Assembly (NCBI RefSeq): GCF_039904985.1
Contig: NZ_CP157005.1
Location: 868,001 to 932,000 of the forward strand
Direction of reading: 5' to 3'
Length of the DNA stretch: 64,000 bases
Origin: Methylomonas sp. AM2-LC
GTDB taxonomy: Bacteria; Pseudomonadota; Gammaproteobacteria; Methylococcales; Methylomonadaceae
The notes under the pieces were generated by a model that worked only from the letters and a program-made list of their open reading frames with translations, was not told the DNA's origin and did not search any database. The stretch's first letter is position 1. Each line of letters begins with the position of its first letter. Made by a program: the position numbers and the translations under genes. Shown here piece by piece: positions 55,181 to 63,421 of this stretch.

Positions 55181-55651
55181 ATGCTCGAAACAAATGAACT
55201 TAGCACACCACACACTGAATCGGATCAGGCCGTGATCGAATGGCTGGAGACCAACATAGAGCTCTTGCATAACCAAGCGAAGATGCTGGTTGACGATTAC
55301 TGGCGACGGGTCAATAAGGAGCGAAAGCAATATCCCTCATCGGAACGTGGCCGAATTGGGGTGCGGATTCGAAGGCGGGAGCAAAGTTATTCATTTGCCA
55401 TCGAGTGGTTTGTCATGACCTCGGTGTTTGTGAATGGCCGATACAAACCGATGGCTCAACACCTCAAAAAGGGCAAGGGATTTCGCTATCCTATGCAATG
55501 TATCCTGAAAACCGAGCCTGACTGGGAAGCCAAACTGGTCGAAGAGTTCGAAACCGAGTTCGTGGAGATTCGTAAGCAGGTCGACTTGCTGGGAAAGTTT
55601 CGGGACGTTTTTTATCAATGCCGACGCTGCATGTTGGAACGTAGGTTATGA
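55181..55651 (+). CDS. mobI: MobI-like conjugative transfer protein
   Basis: 156 residues, highly charged, no membrane segment. The order of an N-terminal helix (VIEWLETNIELLHNQAKMLVDDYWRRV), a basic central part (GRIGVRIRRREQSYSFAIEW, then KKGKGFRYPM) and the C-terminal helices (EEFETEFVEIRKQVDLLGKFRDVFYQCRR) resembles MobI of SXT and IncA/C plasmids. MobI is needed with TraI for processing at oriT. Its position downstream of a repeat-rich non-coding region facing traF supports this. Recognition is by pattern and context, so moderately sure. Confidence 0.68.
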   Translation: MLETNELSTPHTESDQAVIEWLETNIELLHNQAKMLVDDYWRRVNKERKQYPSSERGRIGVRIRRREQSYSFAIEWFVMTSVFVNGRYKPMAQHLKKGKGFRYPMQCILKTEPDWEAKLVEEFETEFVEIRKQVDLLGKFRDVFYQCRRCMLERRL

Positions 55652-55679
55652 ATTTTTATATTTCAGCCCGTCTTAAAGC

Positions 55680-56261
55680 TTAAGCTTGATTTTTGAGAAG
55701 CCAGTCCATCACCTGAGCTACGTTTTTATCGGGTGGATATACCGGATAAAAGCACTTTTTTATTTCGCCGTTATTGAGAATAAGCGTCAGCCTTTTGATC
55801 AGTTTTAAACTTTCAATTTCAAACATTGGCAGTTTTAAGGCGGAAGCCAAAGAAAAGTCGGCATCGCTCAGCAGTGGGTAGGTCAGCGCTAGGCGGTTTA
55901 CAGCCTCCCTTTGTAATCCTGTGGTTTGAGTACTTACCCCATAAATCCCTACGCCCAGAGGTTTGAATGCCGCCAGATTGTCACGATACGAGCATACTTG
56001 CGGCGTACATCCGGCTGCACCTGGAATTTGAGCCCACCCTTCAGGAATAGTAAAACCGGGTCTGCCGGTCATTGGATAACAAAAAATCACGTTCCAACCC
56101 GATAACTGCGATACGTTGATTTCCTGATCCTCAGTTGACTTTAGTGAAACGTCAGGCATCAGCCTATTTTGTAAATGTTCACAAGCACCATCATCCGTAG
56201 GCACAGGTAAATCATCAGGAAATGAGAGAAGCACATCAGGTGCAGGCGGTATCTTTTGCAT
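55680..56261 (-). CDS. Peroxiredoxin (AhpC/TSA-like)
   Basis: 193 residues. A thioredoxin-fold peroxiredoxin with the segment WNVIFCYPMTGRPG and the cysteine region GCTPQVCSYRD (near residue 86). The second cysteine there fills the peroxidatic position after the TPQ motif; Cys in FCYP may be the partner. A later Cys is in IKKCFYPV. It would reduce peroxides using a thiol donor. It is an accessory gene within the conjugation region, tail-to-tail with mobI (28 bp apart). Role in the element is unknown: protection of the recipient or donor from oxidative stress is a guess. Confidence 0.82.
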   Translation of the reverse strand: MQKIPPAPDVLLSFPDDLPVPTDDGACEHLQNRLMPDVSLKSTEDQEINVSQLSGWNVIFCYPMTGRPGFTIPEGWAQIPGAAGCTPQVCSYRDNLAAFKPLGVGIYGVSTQTTGLQREAVNRLALTYPLLSDADFSLASALKLPMFEIESLKLIKRLTLILNNGEIKKCFYPVYPPDKNVAQVMDWLLKNQA

Positions 56262-56393
56262 GGGGGTGATTCTCCGTATTTTCTAAAATTTAACGCAAAA
56301 AGTCAGTATAGCGATGGTCTGTTATAGATCGTGAGATTGGGTTTGCCTATATTTAGATTAAAAAAAGATTATAAATAGATTAGCACGCTATTT

Positions 56394-56441
56394 TTTGTGA
56401 TTTCGAAAAGCGCTGTAAGCCTTGCCAGACGTGGTCTGTAG
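56394..56441. promoter_or_regulatory. Motif shared with the activator promoter region
   Basis: GATTTCG and then CTTGCCAGACGTGG (56421-56434) resemble GATTTCG plus CTTACCGGACGTGG (36734-36747) between the activator operons. Similarity extends about 45 bp with gaps. It directly precedes the iteron array. Confidence 0.45.
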
Positions 56442-56464
56442 AGATTTATGAAAATCATCTTCGC

Positions 56465-56659
56465 GTCGGTCGAATGCCGTTATTTGTGTCGGCCTAATGC
56501 CGTGGATTGCGTCGGTCTAATGCCGTGTTTGTCGGTCGAATGCCGTTACCCCGTCGGCCTAATGCCGTGCCTGTGTCGGTCGAATGCCGTGCCCGCGTCG
56601 GCCGAATGCCGTGTCGCGGGGGGCTGGAAAGGCTAAAAATAGCGTCGGTCGAATGCCGT
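56465..56659 (+). repeat. Iteron array, eight copies, putative oriV
   Basis: Consensus GTCGGYCKAATGCCGT. Copies start at 56465, 56488, 56511, 56531, 56553, 56575, 56597 and 56644. Spacing is 20-23 bp (about two helical turns) except the last gap of 47. All are in the same orientation, with variation mainly at two positions. It lies immediately downstream of the TrfA-like gene. RK2-type initiators bind direct repeats of about this size and spacing, so this is a probable replication origin. Confidence 0.88.
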
Positions 56660-56665
56660 GTATTT

Positions 56666-57532
56666 TTAGTGAGGTTTGCCGTTCAGAAAGCGTTGTTGGC
56701 TGGGGGTTGGATGCTTTTTGATCTTGACTGAATCTTCCGTGACCTCAAAGCTTTCCAAATTTCCGATGGCGATCAGCGCTTCCAGGGCTTTTCGCAAACG
56801 GTATTTGAAGTCACGAAGCGTTTTGGCGCCACTGCCGCTCAATCGGTGAATGGTGGTGATTTTCAGTGGGTAGGGAGCGGCATGTGATGATAAAAATCCA
56901 TGCAGCCATAGGGCAAGCGGTTGTTTGCGTAACTTTTGGCGTTGCTCAAACTCAATGTAGGTGTAACCGTCTTCGAACAAATGCAGCATGGATTCGGTCA
57001 ATTCGACGACATAACGCTGAGTCATTTCATCTCGGTGATAACGCAAAAATCCTTTTTCACCGAACGTATCACGGCCGTTGAAGGTGATTTCCACAAAGGC
57101 GCCGCCCAGCCTGGCCATAGATTCCTTCAGCCATTCATGCTGGCTTTTGCCAGTGCCTTTACCCAAAGACGACAACATGGCGTATGCGCTGAACGTCACG
57201 CTAAATCCCGGCAACTGCTGTCTGGACAAATGCACAATTTGCATCCACACATCCAGGTCGGACTGATTGAGTTGCACGCCCAAATAACGTACTTCAATGC
57301 CGTCCACAGCTGCCAGTAAAGTGCGTTTTTTGTAGGCGATGCGCTCATTACCCTGGATGCCGGCAAACAAGGCGCTACGCAAACAAGCGTTGGGTGTACC
57401 GCGCATACTGGCCGGCCAACTGGGTACAGCTTTCAGCGGTTCGACTACTTTTAGCCGGGCTTTTTTACGCTCCGAAAGTGTTTGAAAACGTTCGGTCAGA
57501 TTGTCTATCGATTGAAATTGTGAGTCTTCCAT
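56666..57532 (-). CDS. trfA: TrfA-like plasmid replication initiator
   Basis: 288 residues from ATG 57532 (GAGG six bases upstream; the in-frame GTG at 57538 is possible). It follows RK2 TrfA throughout: WPASMRGTPNACLRSALFAG, then VDGIEVRYLGVQLNQSDLDVWMQIVHL, GKGTGKSQHEWLKESMARL, LRKQPLALWLHGFLSSHAAPYPLKI, and the end KHPTPSQQRFL. TrfA proteins are winged-helix initiators that bind iterons and open oriV. The iteron array is 6 bp beyond its stop codon. On an integrated element this suggests extrachromosomal replication after excision. It is cotranscribed with the upstream lipoprotein-like gene. Confidence 0.9.
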   Translation of the reverse strand: MEDSQFQSIDNLTERFQTLSERKKARLKVVEPLKAVPSWPASMRGTPNACLRSALFAGIQGNERIAYKKRTLLAAVDGIEVRYLGVQLNQSDLDVWMQIVHLSRQQLPGFSVTFSAYAMLSSLGKGTGKSQHEWLKESMARLGGAFVEITFNGRDTFGEKGFLRYHRDEMTQRYVVELTESMLHLFEDGYTYIEFEQRQKLRKQPLALWLHGFLSSHAAPYPLKITTIHRLSGSGAKTLRDFKYRLRKALEALIAIGNLESFEVTEDSVKIKKHPTPSQQRFLNGKPH

Positions 57533-57539
57533 AGACACC

Positions 57540-57986
57540 TCACTTGCGCAAGCTGCGCGGATTGCAGCCCAATTTCAGCATGGCCCGTGGGATGGTGGAA
57601 TGTTCAATGATTTCATGTTCTTCCGGGGTCATATCAAGCTGATGATGACAATACTTACGCCAGGCCCGTTCTATTGCCAGCGGATCGTCCTCCGTTTTTT
57701 CAAGGTACGGCACACTTAAATTCTCATTCGCGGCAATCACTTTCTTCCAGGGTTGATCATTTTGCCTGACTACATGCTCGATAGAGGATGCTCTGAGTAC
57801 CGCACCCCCTAAACCTCCTGCTTGCCAGGCGTTATCTAGCCGCCAAGGCTGTTCGGGTTGTGAATCAGTCTGCAATGATTCAATCACCGCTTCGCTGACG
57901 GTGATTGATGGTTGTTCAAAATGGGTACAACTGGTGCACAGTAAAACCGGCAAGATGATATTGACTAGGGAGGTTTGGGCTTTCAT
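57540..57986 (-). CDS. Putative small lipoprotein of the ICE
   Basis: 148 residues from ATG 57986, which has the ribosome site AGGAGT; the longer frame to 58079 would run across palindrome site C and is unlikely. The N-terminus MKAQTSLVNIILPVLLCTSCTHFEQP looks like a lipoprotein signal with Cys 20 as the acylation site, though the lipobox (LCTSC) is not perfect. The rest is soluble and unrecognised (EHVVRQNDQPWKKVIAANE, ERAWRKYCHHQLDMTPEE). It ends 7 bp before the trfA start, in the same operon. It may be a conjugation or surface protein; function unknown. Confidence 0.7.
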   Translation of the reverse strand: MKAQTSLVNIILPVLLCTSCTHFEQPSITVSEAVIESLQTDSQPEQPWRLDNAWQAGGLGGAVLRASSIEHVVRQNDQPWKKVIAANENLSVPYLEKTEDDPLAIERAWRKYCHHQLDMTPEEHEIIEHSTIPRAMLKLGCNPRSLRK

Positions 57987-58043
57987 TTTGACTCCTGGGA
58001 ATTCAAGAAAACCTTCTACCCTAATAGCAATTTTTTCATCGCT

Positions 58044-58081
58044 ACTTGCAAGAAATGCGTTTTTCGGCATTTTTTGCAAGT
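58044..58081. promoter_or_regulatory. 38-bp palindromic operator candidate, site C
   Basis: Arms ACTTGCAAGAAATGC (58044-58058) and GCATTTTTTGCAAGT (58067-58081) with an 8-bp spacer; 14 of 15 positions pair. The right arm is identical to that of site A. It lies between the divergent lipoprotein-trfA operon and traI, 28 bp before the traI start. Confidence 0.8.
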
Positions 58082-58109
58082 TATATGGAAAAACTTTCTG
58101 CCATGATAA

Positions 58110-60587
58110 ATGGCTATGGAAAACATTTTCACATCATTCATCGTTGGTATCGGCAAACGCTTGTTGGGCGGTGGCGAGGTATTGCCCAAGGCTGTGGTCA
58201 CTAACCAGGATGAGGAAATTCCGCGCTATCCGCCGTTCATGAAAGGACTGCCTGCAGCACCGGTGAATCGGATTTTGTCCACACAAACTGAGCTTATTAA
58301 ATCCATCGAACAAGCACTTGCCTTGCCCGATGATCTATACCAAGCCATTGCTTTGCCGGTCATCGGCCGTTATGCAGCCTATAGCCATCTATTGCCGGCA
58401 TCGGAGAGTCATCATCACCGAGGCGCCGGCGGTTTGTTTAGGCATGGTTTGGAGGTGGCACACTGGGCAACATTGGCCTCGCAAGGCTGTTTGTTCGCCA
58501 CCCAGGCTACCCCCAAAGAACGTAAAGCTTTAGAACCTCGTTGGCGATTGGCGGTGTGTTTTGCCGGTTTGCTGCATGATATCGGTAAACCCGTGTCGGA
58601 CATGGCGGTGGTGGACCAACTGGGACATCACACCTGGAATCCCTGCGATGAAAATCTAACCGACTGGGCTGAGCAGAATAAAATCGATCGCTATTTCTTG
58701 CGCTGGCGGGAAAACCGGCATAAACGTCATGAGCAGTTTTCGGCGTTAGTGATTGAACGGGTGCTGACGCGAAAATCTCGAACCTACATCCTGGAACCCG
58801 GCCCTGACATCATGCAGGCGATGCTGGAAACCATACATGGTCTGGACAGAGGGGCAAAATTATACGAGCTGGTGATTGAAGCAGACCGCAAAAGCGTGGA
58901 GCGGGATCTGAAAGCGCATTATCACGGCCTGGATTCGGCGATGGGCATGCCAGTGGAAAAATACCTGTTCGACGCCATGCGCCGTTTGATTAAATCGGGA
59001 CAATGGACTGCGAATGAAAGTGGCGCCCGCGTCTGGCGATTCCAGGAGGGGTTGCATATCGTTTGGCGCTTAGCCGTGAAGGAAATTCTGGGCATGTTGG
59101 ATAAAGATCATATTCCCGGCATTCCCCGTGACGAAGATACACTGGCTGATATTCTAATCGAGCGTGGTCTGGCCATTCCCAAAATCTCAAAAGGCGGGCA
59201 ATACCGTTACTGGCGCATGCAGCCGGGAGGTATGAATGGCAGCTTGTTTATGCTGAGGTTGGCTTCAACAGAATTAATTTACAGTGGCGAACCGCCCGTG
59301 GTGGTGATTGGTCAGGAAGTTTTAGACGGAGAGGATGTTCAAGAACCGGCCAAAACAAAAAAAGTCGGTAAAAAACGCGAGTCACTACCAGAACCCGTCG
59401 TTCCAGCGATAGTTGAGATTGAAGCGGCTGCTGTCGAGCCGATGGATGATGATTACCTGAATTCAGAGAACTTTGATGATGGGTATCCAGCGTATTTCGA
59501 TAGCGACATCAACCTTGACCAGAAAGTACAGTCCGAGGCCGACAATAGGTTGCCTGTTCCAGAACAAACGCTATCTGCAGTGCAATTTCAATCTGAAACT
59601 GAAGTCGCTAAAACACCGATCCAGGATGAATCTACCCCAAGCAATACAGTCATTCATCTCGATGCCGATCAGCCATTCGAAGCTGTCAATTCTATTACTG
59701 CCGCTAGAAGGTGGCTGGAAAACCAGGGACTTGCAGGTGAATGGCTGATTAAGCTTGCCGAAGCGATCAATTCAGGATGTTGGCATTTAGAGATGGATTT
59801 TTTGGACGCACAAAACAAATTGCTATTGCCGTTTCCGGGAACTGCACAACAGCTTCAGCTTGAATCTAATTTGTTTATCAAAACCCTGGATGAAAAAGGC
59901 TGGCTGCTGACCGACGTATTGTCACCTATGCGCAAGGTTCAGGTAATCAATGGCATTCGTGGCGTGCAGTTAGCTTCGGAGCCGAGCGTAAAACTTAAAC
60001 AGCTTCTAACCGCTGTAAAGCCTAAAGCCGTCAGATCAGATGATCAGCCCGAAACCGTTCAACCTGCAAAGCAAGGTAAATCCAAACCTAAAATTCTGCC
60101 TGAGATTGTGGAGAAAAATGCTCTCCCAGAACGGCAGTCTCAGTTGGAATTGCCGGACACAATGTCGGAAATGCCAATGCAAAATCAGGAAATTGACAAA
60201 AATCCAGACGAGACTGCAACCAACGACGCATTAACGAAAATCGCCGAACAACCTGCAAAGACAGCTAAACCTTCATCTATACCCTCCAAGTCCAAACCGG
60301 ACTCGGATAAACTTAAAAAGTCCTTATCCAGGAAAGAAAAAAAAACACAGCTAATCCAACTGCATGGACTAGCCATCAAAACCTGGATAACTGAAATAGA
60401 ACAATCCTCATCTCAATCACCAGTATCCGATTCTGATGAGGGCTGGTTTAAAATTGATGACCAGGAAATTGAAAGATTACTGCAGAAAACTCCAGGCCTA
60501 AGCAGAATTGATTTAATGCTGATGCTGGGTGCACAACCGAATTTGCGTAGTGTCAGTAATGGCTTACAAATGCAGCGGAAAACATGA
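58110..60587 (+). CDS. traI: MobH-family relaxase TraI
   Basis: 825 residues. The N-terminal TraI_2 domain has the MobH metal-binding motif SHHHRGAGGLFRHGLEVAHW (about 99-118) and the HD motif LLHDIGKP (near 155). A Lys/Glu/Pro-rich linker follows (about 405-540, with the repeated KTKKVGKKRE type). A second TraI_2_C-like domain lies near 545-640 (RRWLENQGLAGEWLIKLAEAI). A basic tail ends it. MobH relaxases nick oriT and pilot the DNA strand. Start ATG 58110 or 58116. It overlaps traD by 4 bp and begins the traI-traD-membrane-protein operon behind site C. Confidence 0.93.
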   Translation: MAMENIFTSFIVGIGKRLLGGGEVLPKAVVTNQDEEIPRYPPFMKGLPAAPVNRILSTQTELIKSIEQALALPDDLYQAIALPVIGRYAAYSHLLPASESHHHRGAGGLFRHGLEVAHWATLASQGCLFATQATPKERKALEPRWRLAVCFAGLLHDIGKPVSDMAVVDQLGHHTWNPCDENLTDWAEQNKIDRYFLRWRENRHKRHEQFSALVIERVLTRKSRTYILEPGPDIMQAMLETIHGLDRGAKLYELVIEADRKSVERDLKAHYHGLDSAMGMPVEKYLFDAMRRLIKSGQWTANESGARVWRFQEGLHIVWRLAVKEILGMLDKDHIPGIPRDEDTLADILIERGLAIPKISKGGQYRYWRMQPGGMNGSLFMLRLASTELIYSGEPPVVVIGQEVLDGEDVQEPAKTKKVGKKRESLPEPVVPAIVEIEAAAVEPMDDDYLNSENFDDGYPAYFDSDINLDQKVQSEADNRLPVPEQTLSAVQFQSETEVAKTPIQDESTPSNTVIHLDADQPFEAVNSITAARRWLENQGLAGEWLIKLAEAINSGCWHLEMDFLDAQNKLLLPFPGTAQQLQLESNLFIKTLDEKGWLLTDVLSPMRKVQVINGIRGVQLASEPSVKLKQLLTAVKPKAVRSDDQPETVQPAKQGKSKPKILPEIVEKNALPERQSQLELPDTMSEMPMQNQEIDKNPDETATNDALTKIAEQPAKTAKPSSIPSKSKPDSDKLKKSLSRKEKKTQLIQLHGLAIKTWITEIEQSSSQSPVSDSDEGWFKIDDQEIERLLQKTPGLSRIDLMLMLGAQPNLRSVSNGLQMQRKT

Positions 60588-62410
60588 AGTCTGATTACGA
60601 CTATCAATTTCCGTGGCGGCCTATTTTCGAAGTGACAGCGATTGCCGGCTGGACCGGCGGCGCCGGGATTGCGTATTTGACCAGTTGCATATCTGGATTG
60701 CCGATGCAACCGTTCAATTGGCTAATGATTTCCTGCGGCGCTATGGCCTTATACCGGCTGCCAGCCGCCTTGAATCTCTGGTACCGCAAGCGCCGCTTAC
60801 GGCAATTTCGCTTTCAATATCTGGACGCCGATAAGTTGAAGAAGCTGGTCAAACGCCACCCGGATGAATTATGGTTTGGCTGGGGATTCGATTGGGTACA
60901 GAAACACGCGCAACTGGCCTATGAAATTCTCAAACGCGATGTCTCGCTGCTAATACCCACCGATCACCAGCGTATGGGTTCAGCCTGGATACATGGCTTG
61001 GAAATATCGGAAAGCGACGTGTTGCAGCCGATACAGCATACTGCTGGCCATACTTTGATTGTGGGCACCACCGGCGCCGGCAAGACGCGGGCGTTTGATT
61101 TGCTGGTGACACAGGCGGTATTGCGTGGCGAAGCGGTGATCATTATCGATCCTAAAGGCGACAAGGATTTGATGGCTTCAGCCAAACGCGCTTGTGAATT
61201 AGCCAACCAACCTGAGCGCTTTGTGTATTTTCACCCGGCTTTTCCTGAAGACAGCGTTCGACTCGATCCACTGCATAATTTTAACCGCCCATCGGAAATC
61301 GCCAGCCGGATTACCGCCATCATGGCAGGGGAATCCACAAACGATCCGTTCAAGGCCTTTGGCCAAAAATCTCTCGATAATGTCATTCAAGGCTTGATGG
61401 TCATCGAAGATCGGCCAACCCTGATCAAACTGCGCCGATATCTGGAAGGCGGGCCATCGACACTGGTGATACAGTCCTTGGAGCGGTATTACGATCAATC
61501 CTTGGGCAACTGGCGGCTCCAGGCCAAACAATACCTGAAAAACACCAATGACATCGACTCAAAAGCAGCTGGCTTGGTGAGATTCTACCGGCAAGTGGTG
61601 CAATACCAGGCGCCTAATCTTGATCTGGAAGGCTTATTGTCGCTGTTCGAGCATGACAGAACCCATTTTAGCAAGATGGTGGCTTCGTTGATTCCGATCA
61701 TGAATATGTTGACATCTGGATCGCTGGGGCCTTTGTTATCCCCCAATCCCAACGATGCCGACGATTTGCGTCCGATTACTAATACCGGCCAGATCATTCA
61801 AAAAGCCCAGGTGGCCTATATTGGCCTGGATTCTCTATCAGATGGACTCGTCGGCAGCGCGATTGGCTCAATATTACTTGCCGATCTGGCTGCAGTAGCC
61901 GGCGACCGCTACAACTATGGCGTCTCCGACAGACCTGTGAATGTGTTTGTCGACGAATCCGCGGAAGTTATTAACGATCCGTTCATTCAGGTTTTGAATA
62001 AAGGCCGGGGCGCCAAAATTCGACTGTTTATTGCCACCCAGACTTTTGCGGATTTTGCCGCCAAAACCGGTTCCCAGGATAAAGCCCGGCAGGTACTGGG
62101 TAACGTCAATAACTTGATTGCGCTTCGCATCATGGATAGCGAAACTCAACAATACATCACCGACAACCTACCGAAAACCCGGCTGAAATACATCATGCGC
62201 ACTCAGGGTGTCGCAACTAGCGCTACCAATCCCAGCGTATTTTCCGGTAATGTCGGAGAAAGACTGATGGAAGAAGAAGGCGATCTGTTTGCCCCACAGT
62301 TGTTGGGACAACTGCCTGATCTACATTACATCGCTAAATTATCCGGCGGCAGAATCGTCAAAGGGCGTTTGCCGGTGCTTCGATCTCACCTGGACGCCAA
62401 ACAGGCTTAA
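60584..62410 (+). CDS. traD: Conjugative coupling protein TraD
   Basis: 608 residues. Two N-terminal transmembrane helices (about 20-60) are followed by a VirD4/TraD ATPase: Walker A GTTGAGKTRAFD (about 161-172), Walker B AVIIIDPKGDKDL, and the later VFVDESAEVINDPFIQVLNKGRG and FIATQTFADFAAKTG segments. It resembles the SXT/TOL-type TraD. It docks the relaxosome to the secretion channel and pumps DNA. Its ATG overlaps the traI stop, and the next gene begins 2 bp after its stop. Confidence 0.95.
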   Translation: MKSDYDYQFPWRPIFEVTAIAGWTGGAGIAYLTSCISGLPMQPFNWLMISCGAMALYRLPAALNLWYRKRRLRQFRFQYLDADKLKKLVKRHPDELWFGWGFDWVQKHAQLAYEILKRDVSLLIPTDHQRMGSAWIHGLEISESDVLQPIQHTAGHTLIVGTTGAGKTRAFDLLVTQAVLRGEAVIIIDPKGDKDLMASAKRACELANQPERFVYFHPAFPEDSVRLDPLHNFNRPSEIASRITAIMAGESTNDPFKAFGQKSLDNVIQGLMVIEDRPTLIKLRRYLEGGPSTLVIQSLERYYDQSLGNWRLQAKQYLKNTNDIDSKAAGLVRFYRQVVQYQAPNLDLEGLLSLFEHDRTHFSKMVASLIPIMNMLTSGSLGPLLSPNPNDADDLRPITNTGQIIQKAQVAYIGLDSLSDGLVGSAIGSILLADLAAVAGDRYNYGVSDRPVNVFVDESAEVINDPFIQVLNKGRGAKIRLFIATQTFADFAAKTGSQDKARQVLGNVNNLIALRIMDSETQQYITDNLPKTRLKYIMRTQGVATSATNPSVFSGNVGERLMEEEGDLFAPQLLGQLPDLHYIAKLSGGRIVKGRLPVLRSHLDAKQA

Positions 62411-62412
62411 CC

Positions 62413-63045
62413 ATGCAACGGAACATTCTGGTCAGTTTGATGATCTGGTTATTGGAAATCATCCTGGTAGCCGGTTTTGTATCCGATGAATGGACCAGGG
62501 AAATTCAAGCCGTTGAAGACAAAATGCTGATCGACTACTTTGGAAAGGAAAAAGACGCCGAGATCCGCAAAACCACGCAACACTGGTTCGACAAGTTTTT
62601 CGTCAAAACCGGTATCCGCGAAAATGTCTACCATTACTTTATTCCGACTGAACGCGAACGGCAAATGTCCAAGGGGTTTGAGGATGTCGGCCGGCATGAT
62701 CTTTTCCCTTTTATTCAGAGCCGGTTAGATGTGCTTTGGGATACGGTTTATCAGATGATTAAACGCTTCATCATGGCCTGTATTTGGTTTCCGTTTTTGG
62801 CGGTTACTTTGTTGCCATTCTGTATTGACGGCATCGTCAGGCGCAAAATAAGCCAGACCAACTTCGATTATCCAAGTCCCATGGCGCATCGTTATAGTCT
62901 ATATGCGATTTTGGGAGCCCTGTATTTACTGTTTGTTGGCGTGACGCTGCCTTTTCCGGTACCACCTCAATCGGTTCCGGTTGGGGTCATCATCGTGGCT
63001 TGGGCAACTAATGTGCTGTTGGCTAATACTCAGAAGCGAATTTAG
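62413..63045 (+). CDS. ICE integral membrane protein (PFL_4697-like)
   Basis: 210 residues. A membrane-anchor N-terminus (VSLMIWLLEIILVAGFVSDEW) leads to a charged region (about 25-95), then three helices (about 113-135, 155-178, 182-203). It looks like the conserved ICE membrane family found immediately after traD in PFGI-1 and SXT-like elements. Its biochemical role is unknown. It completes the traI-traD operon; no terminator is seen. Confidence 0.75.
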   Translation: MQRNILVSLMIWLLEIILVAGFVSDEWTREIQAVEDKMLIDYFGKEKDAEIRKTTQHWFDKFFVKTGIRENVYHYFIPTERERQMSKGFEDVGRHDLFPFIQSRLDVLWDTVYQMIKRFIMACIWFPFLAVTLLPFCIDGIVRRKISQTNFDYPSPMAHRYSLYAILGALYLLFVGVTLPFPVPPQSVPVGVIIVAWATNVLLANTQKRI

Positions 63046-63421
63046 GTTATCTACAAACCGGAAACAAAATTGCATTAGTCCGAACAGGCCAAAGGAAGCA
63101 GACCCGTTACCATCTCAAATTGGATAAGCTCGCCTAATTCAAAGTATCGAATGAATAGCTTACTTAAAAACTGTGTGATTTCACGCAGTCCAAATAGGTG
63201 ATATGCCGCATTTTTATCCATCAGCACAGCAAGATTATTCAGTTCCCCTAGTGCAGACTCTAAACTGTAATAGCTAATACCTCGTCTACAACCCTATTGC
63301 ACGCTGGCTTTTGAGATATAAATACATGCTTTATTATCAATCTCATAACGGCATCGTTAATCTTTGCATAAAAATTGCTTTAGTATTCCCTACGATTCGG
63401 ATTTCTTACCCTAAATGCATA
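63046..63421. other. Gap between the traD operon and sigma factor 3
   Basis: No complete gene. A coding-like minus-strand stretch (63075-63294) is listed separately. A promoter for the sigma factor is presumed, but none is assignable. Confidence 0.4.
63075..63221 (-). pseudogene. Small ORF or gene remnant
   Basis: 48 residues from ATG 63221 (MDKNAAYHLFGLREITQFL and onward). The frame stays open and protein-like for about 24 codons further upstream (ISYYSLESALGELNNLAVL) before a stop near 63297, with no start there. This suggests the 3' end of a decayed gene. The family is unrecognised. Confidence 0.3.

Noticed and set aside
56448..56636. ORF across the iteron array
   Set aside because: It is repetitive because the DNA is; translations in two frames are equally open and resemble no protein.
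56465..56659. Regularly spaced repeats considered as a CRISPR array
   Set aside because: Spacers are only 4-7 bp (31 in one case), no cas gene is near, and a TrfA-like gene adjoins; iterons fit far better.
57987..58079. Longer N-terminus for the lipoprotein-like gene
   Set aside because: It would cross palindrome site C; the internal ATG 57986 has AGGAGT and gives a proper signal sequence.
63311..63421. Longer N-terminus for sigma factor 3
   Set aside because: The extra 37 residues do not resemble sigma factors; ATG 63422 begins the usual region.
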